Assembly: GCA_945869905.1 (NCBI GenBank)
Contig: CAMBQD010000001.1
Span: forward strand, 1 to 35,019
Length of the DNA: 35,019 nt
Reading direction: 5' to 3'
DNA from: an uncultured Clostridia bacterium
Lineage (GTDB): Bacteria > Bacillota > Clostridia > Oscillospirales > Acutalibacteraceae
The position numbers and the translations under genes were made by a program. The notes below the pieces were generated by a model. The model searched no databases. It worked only from the letters and a program-made list of their open reading frames with translations, and was not told where the DNA came from. Below, in pieces: positions 8,324 to 16,531 of this stretch. How positions within the stretch are numbered: the first letter of the stretch is position 1; every line of letters begins with the position of its first letter.

Positions 8324-9646
8324 ATGACAAAAAAAGCACTGTCAAAAATTATGCTGTTTGGCATTTCCGTAATTGCCATTACAGCATTTTTGATTATATC
8401 CGTTTTTTACTCCTACTATGAGCGGCAGACAAAAAACAGCCTGTGCGATGTTGTCAGCCTTGTGGAGTCCGAGCTGGAGCAAACAAACGATTACGGCTTT
8501 ATAAATAATTCCGTTAATTCTCAAACAAGAATAACACTGATATCCCCTGACGGTGAGGTTATTGCAGACAGCGTTAAGGATGCCGCCTCCCTTGAAAATC
8601 ACTCACAGCGTGATGAGGTGAAGGAGGCAATTGAAAAGGGTGAAGGCTCCGCCGTAAGAAAATCAAAAACCCTTGGGGAAAATACATATTATTATGCCAA
8701 GCTGTTATCAAACGGCAATGTATTGAGAGCATCTGCCAAGGCGCAAAGCGTTGTCAGTGTGCTGGGTGATGTATCGGTTTATATTCTTCTGTCAATTTTA
8801 TTTGTTATAATATGCTCCGTTTTTGTCAGTGTGGCAATTACAAAAAGCATTGTAAGGCCTATCGAGGAGCTGGGCAAAAGCCTTGACAATCTTGACGATT
8901 TCAAATCCTATAAGGAGCTTAATCCCTTTGTTGACGCATTGAAGGAGCAGAATAAAAAGCAAAAGGAGCTGGACAGACAGAAAAAGCAGTTTACCGCAAA
9001 TGTTTCACACGAGTTGAAAACTCCTTTAACCTCTATTGCCGGATATGCCGAGCTGATTGAAACAGGCATTGCGCAGGAGCCTGACATAAAGCCCTTTGCC
9101 GCCACAATCAGAAAACAGGCATTACGGCTTGTAAATCTCAGCGAGGACATTATAAAGCTGTCACAGCTGGAGGAAAACGAGGAAACGGAAATTGTTTTTT
9201 CCTCAGTGGATATTTACGATATTTCACTACGGTGTGTTGAGGCTTTATCCATAAACGCAAAGGCTAAGGGCGTAACAATTAAGCTGAATGGTGAAAGCAC
9301 CTTTATAAAAGCAAATCCGTCACTTTTGGAGGAGCTGATTTACAATCTCTGTGACAATGCCATCAGGTACAATAAAGAAAATGGAGCTGTTAATGTCAGC
9401 GTTACCTCCGACGAAACAGGCGTAATGCTTTGCGTTGAGGATACGGGAATAGGTATTGAGGAAAAGTATCAGGAGCGTATTTTTGAACGCTTTTTCCGTG
9501 TTGATAAAAGCCGCAGCAAAGCCACAGGCGGTACGGGACTGGGGTTGGCAATTGTTAAGCACATTGCCCAAATTCACGGCGCAGAGCTTAAAATTGACAG
9601 TGTTTTAGGCAAAGGAACAGCAATATCCGTGCACTTTGAAAAATAA
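8324..9646 (+). CDS. Membrane sensor histidine kinase (PhoR-like)
   Basis: 440 aa, with ATG directly abutting the regulator's stop. Membrane segments at about residues 8-30 and 146-168 enclose an extracellular domain of ~115 residues that resembles the small sensor fold of PhoR-type kinases (LISPDGEVIADS). The linker is short rather than a full HAMP-PAS arrangement. Kinase motifs: H box SHELKTPLTSIAGYAE (His ~229), N box NLCDNAIRYN, G1 DTGIGI, F box ERFFRVDKSRS and G2 GGTGLGLAIVKH. It phosphorylates the response regulator upstream in the operon; phosphate as the cue is inferred from the neighbours. Confidence 0.92.
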   Translation: MTKKALSKIMLFGISVIAITAFLIISVFYSYYERQTKNSLCDVVSLVESELEQTNDYGFINNSVNSQTRITLISPDGEVIADSVKDAASLENHSQRDEVKEAIEKGEGSAVRKSKTLGENTYYYAKLLSNGNVLRASAKAQSVVSVLGDVSVYILLSILFVIICSVFVSVAITKSIVRPIEELGKSLDNLDDFKSYKELNPFVDALKEQNKKQKELDRQKKQFTANVSHELKTPLTSIAGYAELIETGIAQEPDIKPFAATIRKQALRLVNLSEDIIKLSQLEENEETEIVFSSVDIYDISLRCVEALSINAKAKGVTIKLNGESTFIKANPSLLEELIYNLCDNAIRYNKENGAVNVSVTSDETGVMLCVEDTGIGIEEKYQERIFERFFRVDKSRSKATGGTGLGLAIVKHIAQIHGAELKIDSVLGKGTAISVHFEK

Positions 9647-9660
9647 AAACAAAAAATATA

Positions 9661-9689
9661 TTGAAAAATCTTTTATTTTAGTATATTAT
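9661..9689 (+). promoter_or_regulatory. Promoter for the 9724 gene
   Basis: TTGAAA (9661-9666), 17-bp spacer, TATTAT (9684-9689), separating this gene from the phosphate operon. Confidence 0.6.
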
Positions 9690-9723
9690 AGAAAAGTAAT
9701 ATACTGCATAAAGGGGAATTTTT

Positions 9724-10647
9724 ATGAAACAAAAATCCAAGCTCAGTAATTTTAATAAGTTTTTAACAGTAGTTCTTGTTATTGTTCTTGTTGCAAATGT
9801 TATTGTAATTGCAAAAAAGCCCGTTCCTGTTGCAACTGAAGGTGACGCAGGTACAACAGACGCCAACGCTCTTGTGATTGATGAGTTCAAGGCAGATACA
9901 TACGGTGGCGTTGAATTCAAGACAGATGAGGATGTTGTTAAGTATTACGCTGCTGCTTTTGACAAAACAAAGGCACAGACAAAGGTTTATTCAGATGGCA
10001 AGGGCAATACTCCAACCTGGTATGCTTTTCTTGGCGAGGAGGACCTTCAGGTTCAAAAGATTATCATTGAGGGTAAAGAGAACGCAACCATTAACAACCT
10101 TGTTCCTACTATCGTAGGCGGTCTTTTCACAAAGGGTGCTGTCGGCCTTTCTCCGACTGCCAGTCGTGACCCTGCTCAGGATACTGACGAGGAGGGCAAA
10201 AGCCTTACTACCTGTCGTCTTACCGCAGAGGATGTTGTTGCAACAAACGTTAAGGATAACGGCGACGGTACAATAACACTCCAGCTTCAGCCAAAAGAGG
10301 TTAATATGTCCCACAAGGGTATGGACCCACAGGGTAATTTGTTTAACACACTTGGTGCTATCGACTCCGTTGTAGACAGCATTCAGCAGCTTTCCTGGTC
10401 ACAGGGCACAACTGCTGAAAACTGCATTGTTAACTACCACGGCGGATATGCAACTGTAACTATTGATACAAAGAGCGGTCTTATTACAACTGCCGATTAT
10501 CATATGGAAGCACACATTGCCGTTACACACGCAAACGTTTTGGTACTTAAGGATAAGTCAGCAAACGTACTTGTTACATACGATGTTCACTATCCTGCAT
10601 CAGAGCAGTATATTAAGGATAACCTTGGTATGACCATCGTTGGTTAA
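9724..10647 (+). CDS. Membrane-anchored extracytoplasmic protein, function unknown
   Basis: 307 aa with AAAGGGG SD. One N-terminal membrane anchor (residues ~12-32, FLTVVLVIVLVANVIVIA) is followed by a KPVPVATEG linker and an extracellular part with two similar-looking alpha+beta stretches. The last ~60 residues (GGYATVTIDTKSGLITTADYHMEA...) recall the C-terminal beta-sheet of lipid-binding or NTF2-like exported proteins in Clostridia, but I cannot assign a family. Codons are strongly biased to T-ending forms (gtt, ctt, ggt), and the gene has its own promoter and a strong terminator, which together suggest high expression as a single gene. Confidence 0.75.
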   Translation: MKQKSKLSNFNKFLTVVLVIVLVANVIVIAKKPVPVATEGDAGTTDANALVIDEFKADTYGGVEFKTDEDVVKYYAAAFDKTKAQTKVYSDGKGNTPTWYAFLGEEDLQVQKIIIEGKENATINNLVPTIVGGLFTKGAVGLSPTASRDPAQDTDEEGKSLTTCRLTAEDVVATNVKDNGDGTITLQLQPKEVNMSHKGMDPQGNLFNTLGAIDSVVDSIQQLSWSQGTTAENCIVNYHGGYATVTIDTKSGLITTADYHMEAHIAVTHANVLVLKDKSANVLVTYDVHYPASEQYIKDNLGMTIVG

Positions 10648-10672
10648 TACTGCTGACAAAAAATAAAATTTA

Positions 10673-10700
10673 CGGGAGGGTTAATGCCCTCCCGATTTTT
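10673..10700 (+). terminator. Rho-independent terminator
   Basis: Stem cgggaggg / ccctcccg with loop ttaatg and a T6 tract, ending the 9724 transcript only 9 nt before the next start codon. GGAGGG in its 5' arm is too far (about 29 nt) from ATG 10709 to be its SD. Confidence 0.88.
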
Positions 10701-10708
10701 TGGTAATT

Positions 10709-11422
10709 ATGATAGAAAAAAGATTTAACGAGCTTTATAACAGAGCATATGAACGCACATACAATGTGTTCAGCGAATTTTTAAATATGGAGGAGCAGAG
10801 CATTTTGGCAGGCACCTGTCTGCCCTGTACTGTTTACGGCGGCTACGACAATGCCGAGCGTGTAATTGCAGGCTTTGGCGAAGATATCAACATTAAGGAT
10901 TTCCCTATCAAATACCTTGTTATCTCACCTGTTATGCAAAAATTTGCCGACACTCTTACTCACCGTGATTTTTTGGGCGGACTGATGAATTTGGGAATAA
11001 AAAGGGAAATGCTTGGTGATATCATTGTGTATAACAATCAGGCATACCTTGTTTGCTTGGAGCAGATTGCCGATTATATAAAGGACAATCTCCGCCGTAT
11101 TAAGCACACAACTGTCAGTGTTTCTCAAGCAGCGGCACTGCCTGAGGATATAATCAAGGCTCCTCAGCCGTCGGTGCTTGTGGTGTCCTCCCTTAGACTC
11201 GACGTGCTTGTAAGCGCCGTATACAAATTATCTCGCGGCGACGCGTCAAAGCTTTTTGCCGCAGGGAAAATATTTGTAAACAGCAGGCTGACGGAAAACA
11301 CCTCATATCAGGTTAAAGAAAACGATATCATTTCCGTGCGCGGCTACGGTAGATTTTCCTTTTCCCAAGCACTTAGAAAAACAAAAAAGGACCGACTGGC
11401 TGTTGAGGTAATTAAATATTAA
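10709..11422 (+). CDS. ylmH: YlmH-type S4 RNA-binding protein
   Basis: 237 aa, close to the usual ~257 of YlmH. The N-terminal RNA-binding region is a ferredoxin-like domain (residues ~1-150, with GYDNAERVIAGFG and FLGGLMNLGIKREMLGD). The C-terminal S4 domain (~155-230) shows RLDVLVSAVYKLSRGDA, KIFVN and ISVRGYGRF...KTKKDR. Bacillus YlmH lies in the division-linked ylm cluster and has been linked to ribosome-associated quality control; here it stands apart from divIVA and sepF. ATG 10709 is preferred over TTG 10700, yet no good SD precedes it and the preceding terminator ends almost on it; some expression may depend on readthrough. Confidence 0.85.
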   Translation: MIEKRFNELYNRAYERTYNVFSEFLNMEEQSILAGTCLPCTVYGGYDNAERVIAGFGEDINIKDFPIKYLVISPVMQKFADTLTHRDFLGGLMNLGIKREMLGDIIVYNNQAYLVCLEQIADYIKDNLRRIKHTTVSVSQAAALPEDIIKAPQPSVLVVSSLRLDVLVSAVYKLSRGDASKLFAAGKIFVNSRLTENTSYQVKENDIISVRGYGRFSFSQALRKTKKDRLAVEVIKY

Positions 11423-11450
11423 ATTAATTAAAATATTAGGTCCTATTTTA

Positions 11451-11479
11451 TTTACAAGGATAGCTTGCCGTGATATAAT
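11451..11479 (+). promoter_or_regulatory. hpt promoter
   Basis: TTTACA (11451-11456), 17-bp spacer, TATAAT (11474-11479) with an extended TGa just before the -10. Confidence 0.7.
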
Positions 11480-11529
11480 CTTTATGAAAAAATCTTTACC
11501 TGCAAGCGTTTTGGTATAGAGGAGAAGAT

Positions 11530-12069
11530 ATGAACAAGGATATTGAAAAAATACTGGTAACAGAAGAGGATTTAGCAGGCATAACCAAAAGACTCGGTGA
11601 GCAAATCACCAAGGATTATGCAGGCAAAAAGCTTCTTATTGTGGGCGTTCTTAAGGGCTCGATTTATTTTTTAACAGACCTGTCAAGGCACATTGACCTT
11701 CCCTGCACAATTGATTTTGTTCAGGCGTCAAGCTACGGCGCCGGCACTGTTTCCAGCGGCGAAATAAAAATCACTAAGGATATCAGCGGTGACCTTTCAG
11801 GCTTTGACGTTTTACTTGTTGAGGATATACTTGACACCGGCAGAACCCTTAAGCATATTCATGATATGCTGTCAAAAAGAAATCCGGAGTCTATAGCCGT
11901 TGTCACTCTGCTTGACAAGCCTGCAAGACGTGAGGTTGACATATACGCAGACTATGTGGGTGTTGACGTGCCAAACGCCTTTGTTGTGGGCTACGGTCTT
12001 GACTACAACCAGTTTTACAGGAATTTACCCTATATCGGCATATTAAAGGAAAGCGTTTATAACAAATGA
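11530..12069 (+). CDS. hpt: Hypoxanthine phosphoribosyltransferase
   Basis: 179 aa, full length for the bacterial enzyme. It joins hypoxanthine or guanine to PRPP to give IMP or GMP in purine salvage. The PRPP-binding signature VLLVEDILDTGRTL is at residues ~97-110, with the flexible-loop SSYGAGTVSSG before it, the LLKGS-type VGVLKGSIYF loop near residue 40, and the base-binding DVPNAFVVGYGLDYNQFYRNLPYIG at the C-terminus. SD AGAGGAGA. It commonly neighbours tilS and ftsH in other Firmicutes; here it is alone behind its own promoter, and the B12-controlled promoter begins at its stop codon. Confidence 0.93.
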   Translation: MNKDIEKILVTEEDLAGITKRLGEQITKDYAGKKLLIVGVLKGSIYFLTDLSRHIDLPCTIDFVQASSYGAGTVSSGEIKITKDISGDLSGFDVLLVEDILDTGRTLKHIHDMLSKRNPESIAVVTLLDKPARREVDIYADYVGVDVPNAFVVGYGLDYNQFYRNLPYIGILKESVYNK

Positions 12070-12098
12070 TTGACTTTTTGCTTATATGGGAATATACT
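12070..12098 (+). promoter_or_regulatory. Promoter of the cobalamin-riboswitch transcript
   Basis: TTGACT (12070-12075), exactly 17 bp, TATACT (12093-12098). It begins one base after the hpt stop codon, so the riboswitch transcript is its own unit. Confidence 0.75.
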
Positions 12099-12110
12099 AA
12101 GTAAAAAATA

Positions 12111-12290
12111 ATACAGACGGTTTTTAAGACTCTGTCTTAAAATTAAAAGGGAATTGAGTGAAAATCTCAGGCAACCGCCATTACCGTAACTGATGAAGCA
12201 AATACATATGCCATTGGGTGACCGAGAAGGCGTATTTGCGGGTATACTGAAAATATACTATATCACAAGCCGGGAGACCTGCCGCAAACA
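12111..12290 (+). promoter_or_regulatory. Cobalamin (AdoCbl-type) riboswitch aptamer
   Basis: The core matches the family consensus in order: AAAAGGGAA (12145-12153), GTGAAAATC (12158-12166), GGCAACCGCC (12170-12179), a CcGTaAC element after it, GAGAAGG (12224-12230) and the B12 box AAGCCGGGAGACCTGCC (12267-12283). Boundaries are approximate. Such aptamers bind adenosylcobalamin or related corrinoids and turn off transport or synthesis genes. It controls the two downstream surface-protein genes. Confidence 0.92.
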
Positions 12291-12345
12291 AAAATTCAGC
12301 TTTTGGGCAAGTGGAAAAGCAATGGGTTTTATACACACATACTAT

Positions 12346-12375
12346 ACCCCTGTCCAAATGACAGGGGTGTTTTTT
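12346..12375 (+). terminator. Riboswitch expression platform: terminator that also masks the SD
   Basis: Stem acccctgtc / gacaggggt (12346-12354 / 12360-12368), loop caaat, then a T6 run ending directly at the ATG (12376). The 3' arm contains AGGGGTG, the only SD for that ATG (6-nt spacing), so the same hairpin can end transcription and hide the ribosome site. A competing helix gggttttata / tatacccc (12324-12333 / 12343-12350) would take away the 5' arm and is the likely antiterminator (inference). Confidence 0.8.
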
Positions 12376-13086
12376 ATGAAAAAATTTACTGCCGTGCTTT
12401 TATCAGCTTTACTTTGCTTTTCACTGCTTGGGTGCAGTAATGAAGAAAAGAAGGTAACCACATCATCAACCACAGCCATATCATCAACCGTTTATGAAAG
12501 CAGTGAAAAAGCCGAGGAAAAGGAAACCGAAGCAGAAAAAAGAGAAACAACCGAAAAAAAGAAAGTCACCTCAACGTCTGTTAAATCAGAAACGGCAGAT
12601 AAAGCGTCAACATCTTCTACTGTAGCATCAACAACGGAAAAATCCACCGCAAAAAAGCAGGCTGTCAGCTCAGCAACAAAAGCATCAACCACAAAAAAGC
12701 AGACCACCACTTCCTCGTCAATTACCTGTACCGTAACCGTTGAATGTAAAAGCATACTGAATAATATGGATAAGCTTAAAGCAGGTCACGAGTCATATGT
12801 TCCCGCCGACGGATACATAATAAATAACTGTAATGTTACTGTTTCAAACGGGGATACGGCATATGACGCAGTTAAAGCCGCCTGTGATACAAAGGGCGTT
12901 TATCTGAATGTTACCAACAGCAGCTACGGCAAATACATTGCCGGCTTTAATAATATAGATGAAAAGGACTGCGGCAGTCAAAGCGGCTGGCTTTATAATG
13001 TAAACGGTTCATATCCGTCAAAAAGCTGCAGTAAATATATTCTTTCAAACGGCGATAACGTTGTATTCACATACACGTGCAAATAA
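12376..13086 (+). CDS. Lipoprotein with transcobalamin-like C-terminal (DUF4430-like) domain
   Basis: 236 aa from ATG 12376. Frames reaching further upstream run through the riboswitch and are rejected. The N-terminus is a lipoprotein signal with lipobox LLGC (lipidated Cys20). Residues ~21-113 are a low-complexity Thr/Ser/Lys/Glu stalk. Residues ~114-236 match the small beta domain that closes transcobalamin and intrinsic factor: SNGDTAYDAVKAAC, SSYGKYIAGFNNI, SGWLYNVNGSY and YILSNGDNVVFTY, with four to five Cys. It sits behind a cobalamin riboswitch, so capture of B12 or other corrinoids at the membrane is the natural reading. No transporter gene is adjacent. Function is inferred from domain plus riboswitch. 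Confidence 0.85.
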   Translation: MKKFTAVLLSALLCFSLLGCSNEEKKVTTSSTTAISSTVYESSEKAEEKETEAEKRETTEKKKVTSTSVKSETADKASTSSTVASTTEKSTAKKQAVSSATKASTTKKQTTTSSSITCTVTVECKSILNNMDKLKAGHESYVPADGYIINNCNVTVSNGDTAYDAVKAACDTKGVYLNVTNSSYGKYIAGFNNIDEKDCGSQSGWLYNVNGSYPSKSCSKYILSNGDNVVFTYTCK

Positions 13087-13107
13087 AATTTTTATCGGAG
13101 GTAAAAA

Positions 13108-14247
13108 ATGAAAAAATTATTATCGGTAATCCTTGCGGTATCCGTTATTCTTATGTCAGGTATAACGGCATTTGCGGCAGAAAAAACCACATCTGAAAAG
13201 GTGAAGGAGCAAATTGACGGCGCGGTGGCGTACCTTACAAGCGGTGTTACCGGCTATGGTGTGGACGAGGCAATTGACCTGTGCATACTTGCAAATTCAG
13301 GTGCAGATGTTTCTGCGTACAAGGATGGTTTCTTAAGTGCGGTTAAGGCAAACCTTGACGCCAACAGCGGAAAAATCGTTTCCTCCTACGGCGAAAACCT
13401 TGCAACCTACGGCGCAGTAATCATAACCTTGATAAGCTTTGACGAAGACATAACGGATTTTTACGGCTATAACATTGAAAATGCTTTTCTTGCTATGGAC
13501 CCAACAGTTGCTCCGGCGTCACCAAACTATTACAGAATTATCGCACAGGGTGCATTTTACTGCGACAACTCTGACGATTTCCTTGTTGACGTATGCGACG
13601 CATATGTCAGCGGATATTATACAATGGGTATGGGTGCAGATTACTACGGATATTCCTGTGACAACACAGCGTACTTTATAGATGCAATCTCATACGGCTA
13701 TTTTGTTGATGACAAGTATAAAACCGTTCTTGACGATGCAATGGCAGTGCTTGACACCTACAAGGTTGACGGCGGATATTGCTACAACCCTGCTTACGGC
13801 ACCCAGCCCAATGCCGATTCAACTGCCCTTGCGCTTTTGGCACACTGTGCATACACAGACGACATTGAAACAAAGGCTGACTTTGACGCATATTTCACTC
13901 TGCTTAACGGCATTTATGCGGACCTTTGCACCTTTGAGGGCAGTGCTACAGGCGTTTTCACCTATGACGGTGCGGACAGTGCCTATACCACAAAGGAGGC
14001 GTTAATGGCACTCAGCGAGTATTATCTTGTTGCATACAACCAGGAAAACTCAGATGAAGAAGAAACAGAAATAATCAGCAAGCCTGAAATCACCGTGCCT
14101 ACAACCAAGGAACCTGAAACTACAACTAAAACAGAAGTTATTAAAAAGTCACCTGCTACAGGTGCCGGTGCCTCTGCCGTTTCCTCTGTTATTGCTCTTT
14201 TTGCCGCCGCAGGTGTAATAACTGCTGTTAGAAAAAAAGAAAAATAA
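13108..14247 (+). CDS. Wall-anchored alpha/alpha-toroid protein, probable corrinoid-binding partner
   Basis: 379 aa; strong SD CGGAGGT. Signal peptide to about residue 23 (AFA-AE). The body (~30-310) is built of helical-hairpin repeats of the prenyltransferase/terpene-cyclase-like toroid, best seen in GGYCYNPAYGTQPNADSTALALLAHC (about 225-247). This is the fold of the large domain of transcobalamin. A Thr/Glu/Pro linker leads to a sortase-type signal SPATG at residues 348-352, a hydrophobic segment and the tail RKKEK, so it should be covalently attached to the wall. It lies 21 nt after the DUF4430-like lipoprotein under the same cobalamin riboswitch. The ligand role is inferred. Confidence 0.82.
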   Translation: MKKLLSVILAVSVILMSGITAFAAEKTTSEKVKEQIDGAVAYLTSGVTGYGVDEAIDLCILANSGADVSAYKDGFLSAVKANLDANSGKIVSSYGENLATYGAVIITLISFDEDITDFYGYNIENAFLAMDPTVAPASPNYYRIIAQGAFYCDNSDDFLVDVCDAYVSGYYTMGMGADYYGYSCDNTAYFIDAISYGYFVDDKYKTVLDDAMAVLDTYKVDGGYCYNPAYGTQPNADSTALALLAHCAYTDDIETKADFDAYFTLLNGIYADLCTFEGSATGVFTYDGADSAYTTKEALMALSEYYLVAYNQENSDEEETEIISKPEITVPTTKEPETTTKTEVIKKSPATGAGASAVSSVIALFAAAGVITAVRKKEK

Positions 14248-14262
14248 TATAAACCAATATTT

Positions 14263-14288
14263 AGAGTGCCTCATAGGCACTCTTTTTT
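14263..14288 (+). terminator. Terminator of the B12-controlled operon
   Basis: Stem agagtgcct / aggcactct around loop cat, followed by a T6 tract. Confidence 0.88.
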
Positions 14289-14289
14289 G

Positions 14290-14318
14290 TTGCAATAGCA
14301 CATAATTTATGATACTAT
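14290..14318 (+). promoter_or_regulatory. Promoter of the alpha-galactosidase gene
   Basis: TTGCAA (14290-14295), 17-bp spacer, TACTAT (14313-14318); shows the sugar gene is not part of the riboswitch operon. Confidence 0.55.
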
Positions 14319-14339
14319 CAAATCAAGGAGAGTGTCATT

Positions 14340-15983
14340 ATGAATTATTCTTTTAACCTTATATACAAAGCAGACGGAAAAATAAATAAAACCAATAAGC
14401 CAGATAATGCTGATTTTATGGTTGATATAGAGGAAAGCGAAAGGCTGCTTTCTCTTACGGTTAAGCCTAATAAGGAAATTGAATTTATAAAATTTGAAAT
14501 GACAACTGCTTATAAATTCAATAACGCACAGCGCATTTTTACAAACGGATACCAAAGCTGGACCGTTTCAAAGGAATATTCCCCCACCGGCGCAATGGAC
14601 GAATTTAACCCAAGGATATTGGGTGTACAAAAAAAACATTTTAACCCACTGGGAATTTGGGGTGCCGGTGATTTAACCTTTCACCAGTATCCTGAAAGGG
14701 CAGGAATTTTTTATGGCTATTCCTACGGCTATATACGCAGTGGTGAAGAATTGCTTTTACTGGGCTCCCTTTCCGAAAGGGAGGGCTATACCGTCATAAC
14801 CTTTAACACCGCCGACAATACCATTTCCATTGAAAAGGATTTGGAGGGCGTTAAATTCAGCGGTGAAAAGAATATCCTTAACCTTGCAATGCTACGCGGC
14901 GAATACAATGCTGTTTTTGACGAATATTTTGAAATGATGAATATTTCAAAGCCTAAGGTCAACAGAGCTTGCGGCTACACCACCTGGTACAATTATTATA
15001 CCGGTGTAACGGAGGAAATTGTTAACCGTGATTTGTCTGCCATTGCAGGCCTTGACACAAAGGTGGATATTTTCCAGATTGACGACGGCTATGAGCGTGC
15101 CGTTGGTGATTGGCTGGAGCCTGACCAAAAGAAATTCCCAAAGGGTATGAAGGCGGCGGCAGACAGTATTCACAGTCACGGTATGCTGGCAGGTCTTTGG
15201 CTTGCTCCCTTTGCCGTTACTCCCAAATCTCATATTTTCAGGCAGCACAGGGACTGGCTTGTGCGTGACGAAAGGGGTAAAATTCACTTTGCCTCTCACA
15301 ACTGGGGCGGCTTTTATGCCCTTGACATTTACAATCCTGAGGTAAGGGCTTACATAAAAAAGGTCTTTGACACCGTGCTGAATGATTGGGGCTATGATAT
15401 GGTCAAGCTTGACTTCCTTTACGCCTGCTCCATTATCCCCATTCATAACAAAAGCCGCGGACAGATTATGTGCGAGGCAATGGATTTTCTGCGTGAATGC
15501 TGCGGAGATAAAATCATTCTCGGCTGCGGTGTGCCTTTGGCTCCCGCCTTCGGCAAGGTTGATTTTTGCCGAATCGGTGCAGATGTAGGCTTATGCTGGA
15601 AAAACAAGGCTTTTTCGCGTGAGGACGTATCCACTCAGCACACTCTGATGAATACGGTTTTCCGCAGGCATCTGGACGGCAGGGCTTTTCTTAATGACCC
15701 CGATGTTTTCCTGCTACGTGACAACAATATAAAAATGACCCTTGAACAAAGAAAAATCATTGCCAAGGTAAATAGCCTTTGCGGTAATCTTTTGTTTGTG
15801 TCTGATGACGTGTCCACCTATTCTCCTGAGCAGAGAAAAATTTTTACAGATGTGGTTACAAGCCAAAAGGCACAGATAATAAACGCAGAATTTGTCAGCG
15901 ATAAAGCTATTAAAATTAATTATTTACTTAACGGTGCAGAAAGCAGCCTGACCTTTAACCTTGGAACAGATGTGGAGAATTAA
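14340..15983 (+). CDS. Alpha-galactosidase, GH36 (melibiase) family
   Basis: 547 aa, shorter than the ~730 aa of classic GH36 enzymes, with a compact N-terminal beta domain. SD AAGGAGAG. The catalytic barrel shows YTTWYNYYTGVTEE, FQIDDGYERAVGDW, GLWLAPFAV, the nucleophile Asp in MVKLDFLYA and the acid/base Asp in CRIGADVGLCW, which is the family's usual pair. It would release alpha-galactose from raffinose-type oligosaccharides or melibiose. No signal peptide is present, so it acts in the cytoplasm on imported sugar, although no transporter or regulator is adjacent. Substrate precision within clan GH-D is inferred. Confidence 0.87.
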   Translation: MNYSFNLIYKADGKINKTNKPDNADFMVDIEESERLLSLTVKPNKEIEFIKFEMTTAYKFNNAQRIFTNGYQSWTVSKEYSPTGAMDEFNPRILGVQKKHFNPLGIWGAGDLTFHQYPERAGIFYGYSYGYIRSGEELLLLGSLSEREGYTVITFNTADNTISIEKDLEGVKFSGEKNILNLAMLRGEYNAVFDEYFEMMNISKPKVNRACGYTTWYNYYTGVTEEIVNRDLSAIAGLDTKVDIFQIDDGYERAVGDWLEPDQKKFPKGMKAAADSIHSHGMLAGLWLAPFAVTPKSHIFRQHRDWLVRDERGKIHFASHNWGGFYALDIYNPEVRAYIKKVFDTVLNDWGYDMVKLDFLYACSIIPIHNKSRGQIMCEAMDFLRECCGDKIILGCGVPLAPAFGKVDFCRIGADVGLCWKNKAFSREDVSTQHTLMNTVFRRHLDGRAFLNDPDVFLLRDNNIKMTLEQRKIIAKVNSLCGNLLFVSDDVSTYSPEQRKIFTDVVTSQKAQIINAEFVSDKAIKINYLLNGAESSLTFNLGTDVEN

Positions 15984-15994
15984 TTACTCCTCTA

Positions 15995-16023
15995 TTGTAA
16001 ATAACCAAAGGCTGTGATATAAT
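15995..16023 (+). promoter_or_regulatory. tagD promoter
   Basis: TTGTAA (15995-16000), 17-bp spacer, TATAAT (16018-16023), with an extended TGa like the hpt promoter. Confidence 0.65.
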
Positions 16024-16055
16024 ATCATTGCGTTAAAAATGTAAGGAGAATACTT

Positions 16056-16490
16056 ATGAAAAGAATTTTAACCTACGGTACATTTGACCTTTTACATTAC
16101 GGACATATCAGACTTCTTCAGCGAGCAAAGGCAATGGGCGACTATCTTGTTGTTGCTCTTTCCACCGACGAATTTAACGCCGGCAAGGGCAAAAAGGCAT
16201 ACCACACCTATGAAACAAGAAAGAAGATGCTTGAGGCAATCAGGTATGTTGACCTTGTTATACCCGAAAACAGCTGGGAACAAAAAATAGACGACGTTAA
16301 GGAATATCATATTGACACCGTTGTTATGGGCGGCGACTGGGCAGGCAGTGACAAATTTGATTATCTTAAGGATTACTGCGAGCTGGTTTTCCTTGACAGG
16401 ACTCCCGGCGTATCTACAACCATGATTAAACAGGATTTGGGACTTAAGGAGGCAATAGGAGGCGTTGACCAGCTCCCTGACGAAAAATAA
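16056..16490 (+). CDS. tagD: Glycerol-3-phosphate cytidylyltransferase
   Basis: 144 aa, near the ~130 of TagD. It makes CDP-glycerol from CTP and glycerol 3-phosphate for teichoic-acid or polyglycerol-phosphate polymers. Nucleotidyltransferase marks are TYGTFDLLHYGH (HxGH at residues ~14-17) and RTPGVSTTMIK (the RTxGxSTT motif) near residue 115. SD AAGGAG. It has its own promoter and terminator and no tag genes beside it, so the polymer cannot be named from context. A related ADP- or CDP-sugar cytidylyltransferase is the alternative. Confidence 0.88.
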   Translation: MKRILTYGTFDLLHYGHIRLLQRAKAMGDYLVVALSTDEFNAGKGKKAYHTYETRKKMLEAIRYVDLVIPENSWEQKIDDVKEYHIDTVVMGGDWAGSDKFDYLKDYCELVFLDRTPGVSTTMIKQDLGLKEAIGGVDQLPDEK

Positions 16491-16504
16491 ATTTTGCTTT
16501 CTTT

Positions 16505-16530
16505 ACCTCCCTTTTTAAGGGAGGTTTTTT
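16505..16530 (+). terminator. tagD terminator
   Basis: Stem acctccctt / aagggaggt with TTT loop and T6 tract. Confidence 0.9.
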
Positions 16531-16531
16531 G

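Noticed and set aside
12193..12375. N-terminal extension of the DUF4430-like lipoprotein frame (61 codons)
   Set aside because: It runs through the cobalamin riboswitch and terminator; the ATG at 12376 opens a proper lipoprotein signal with SD.
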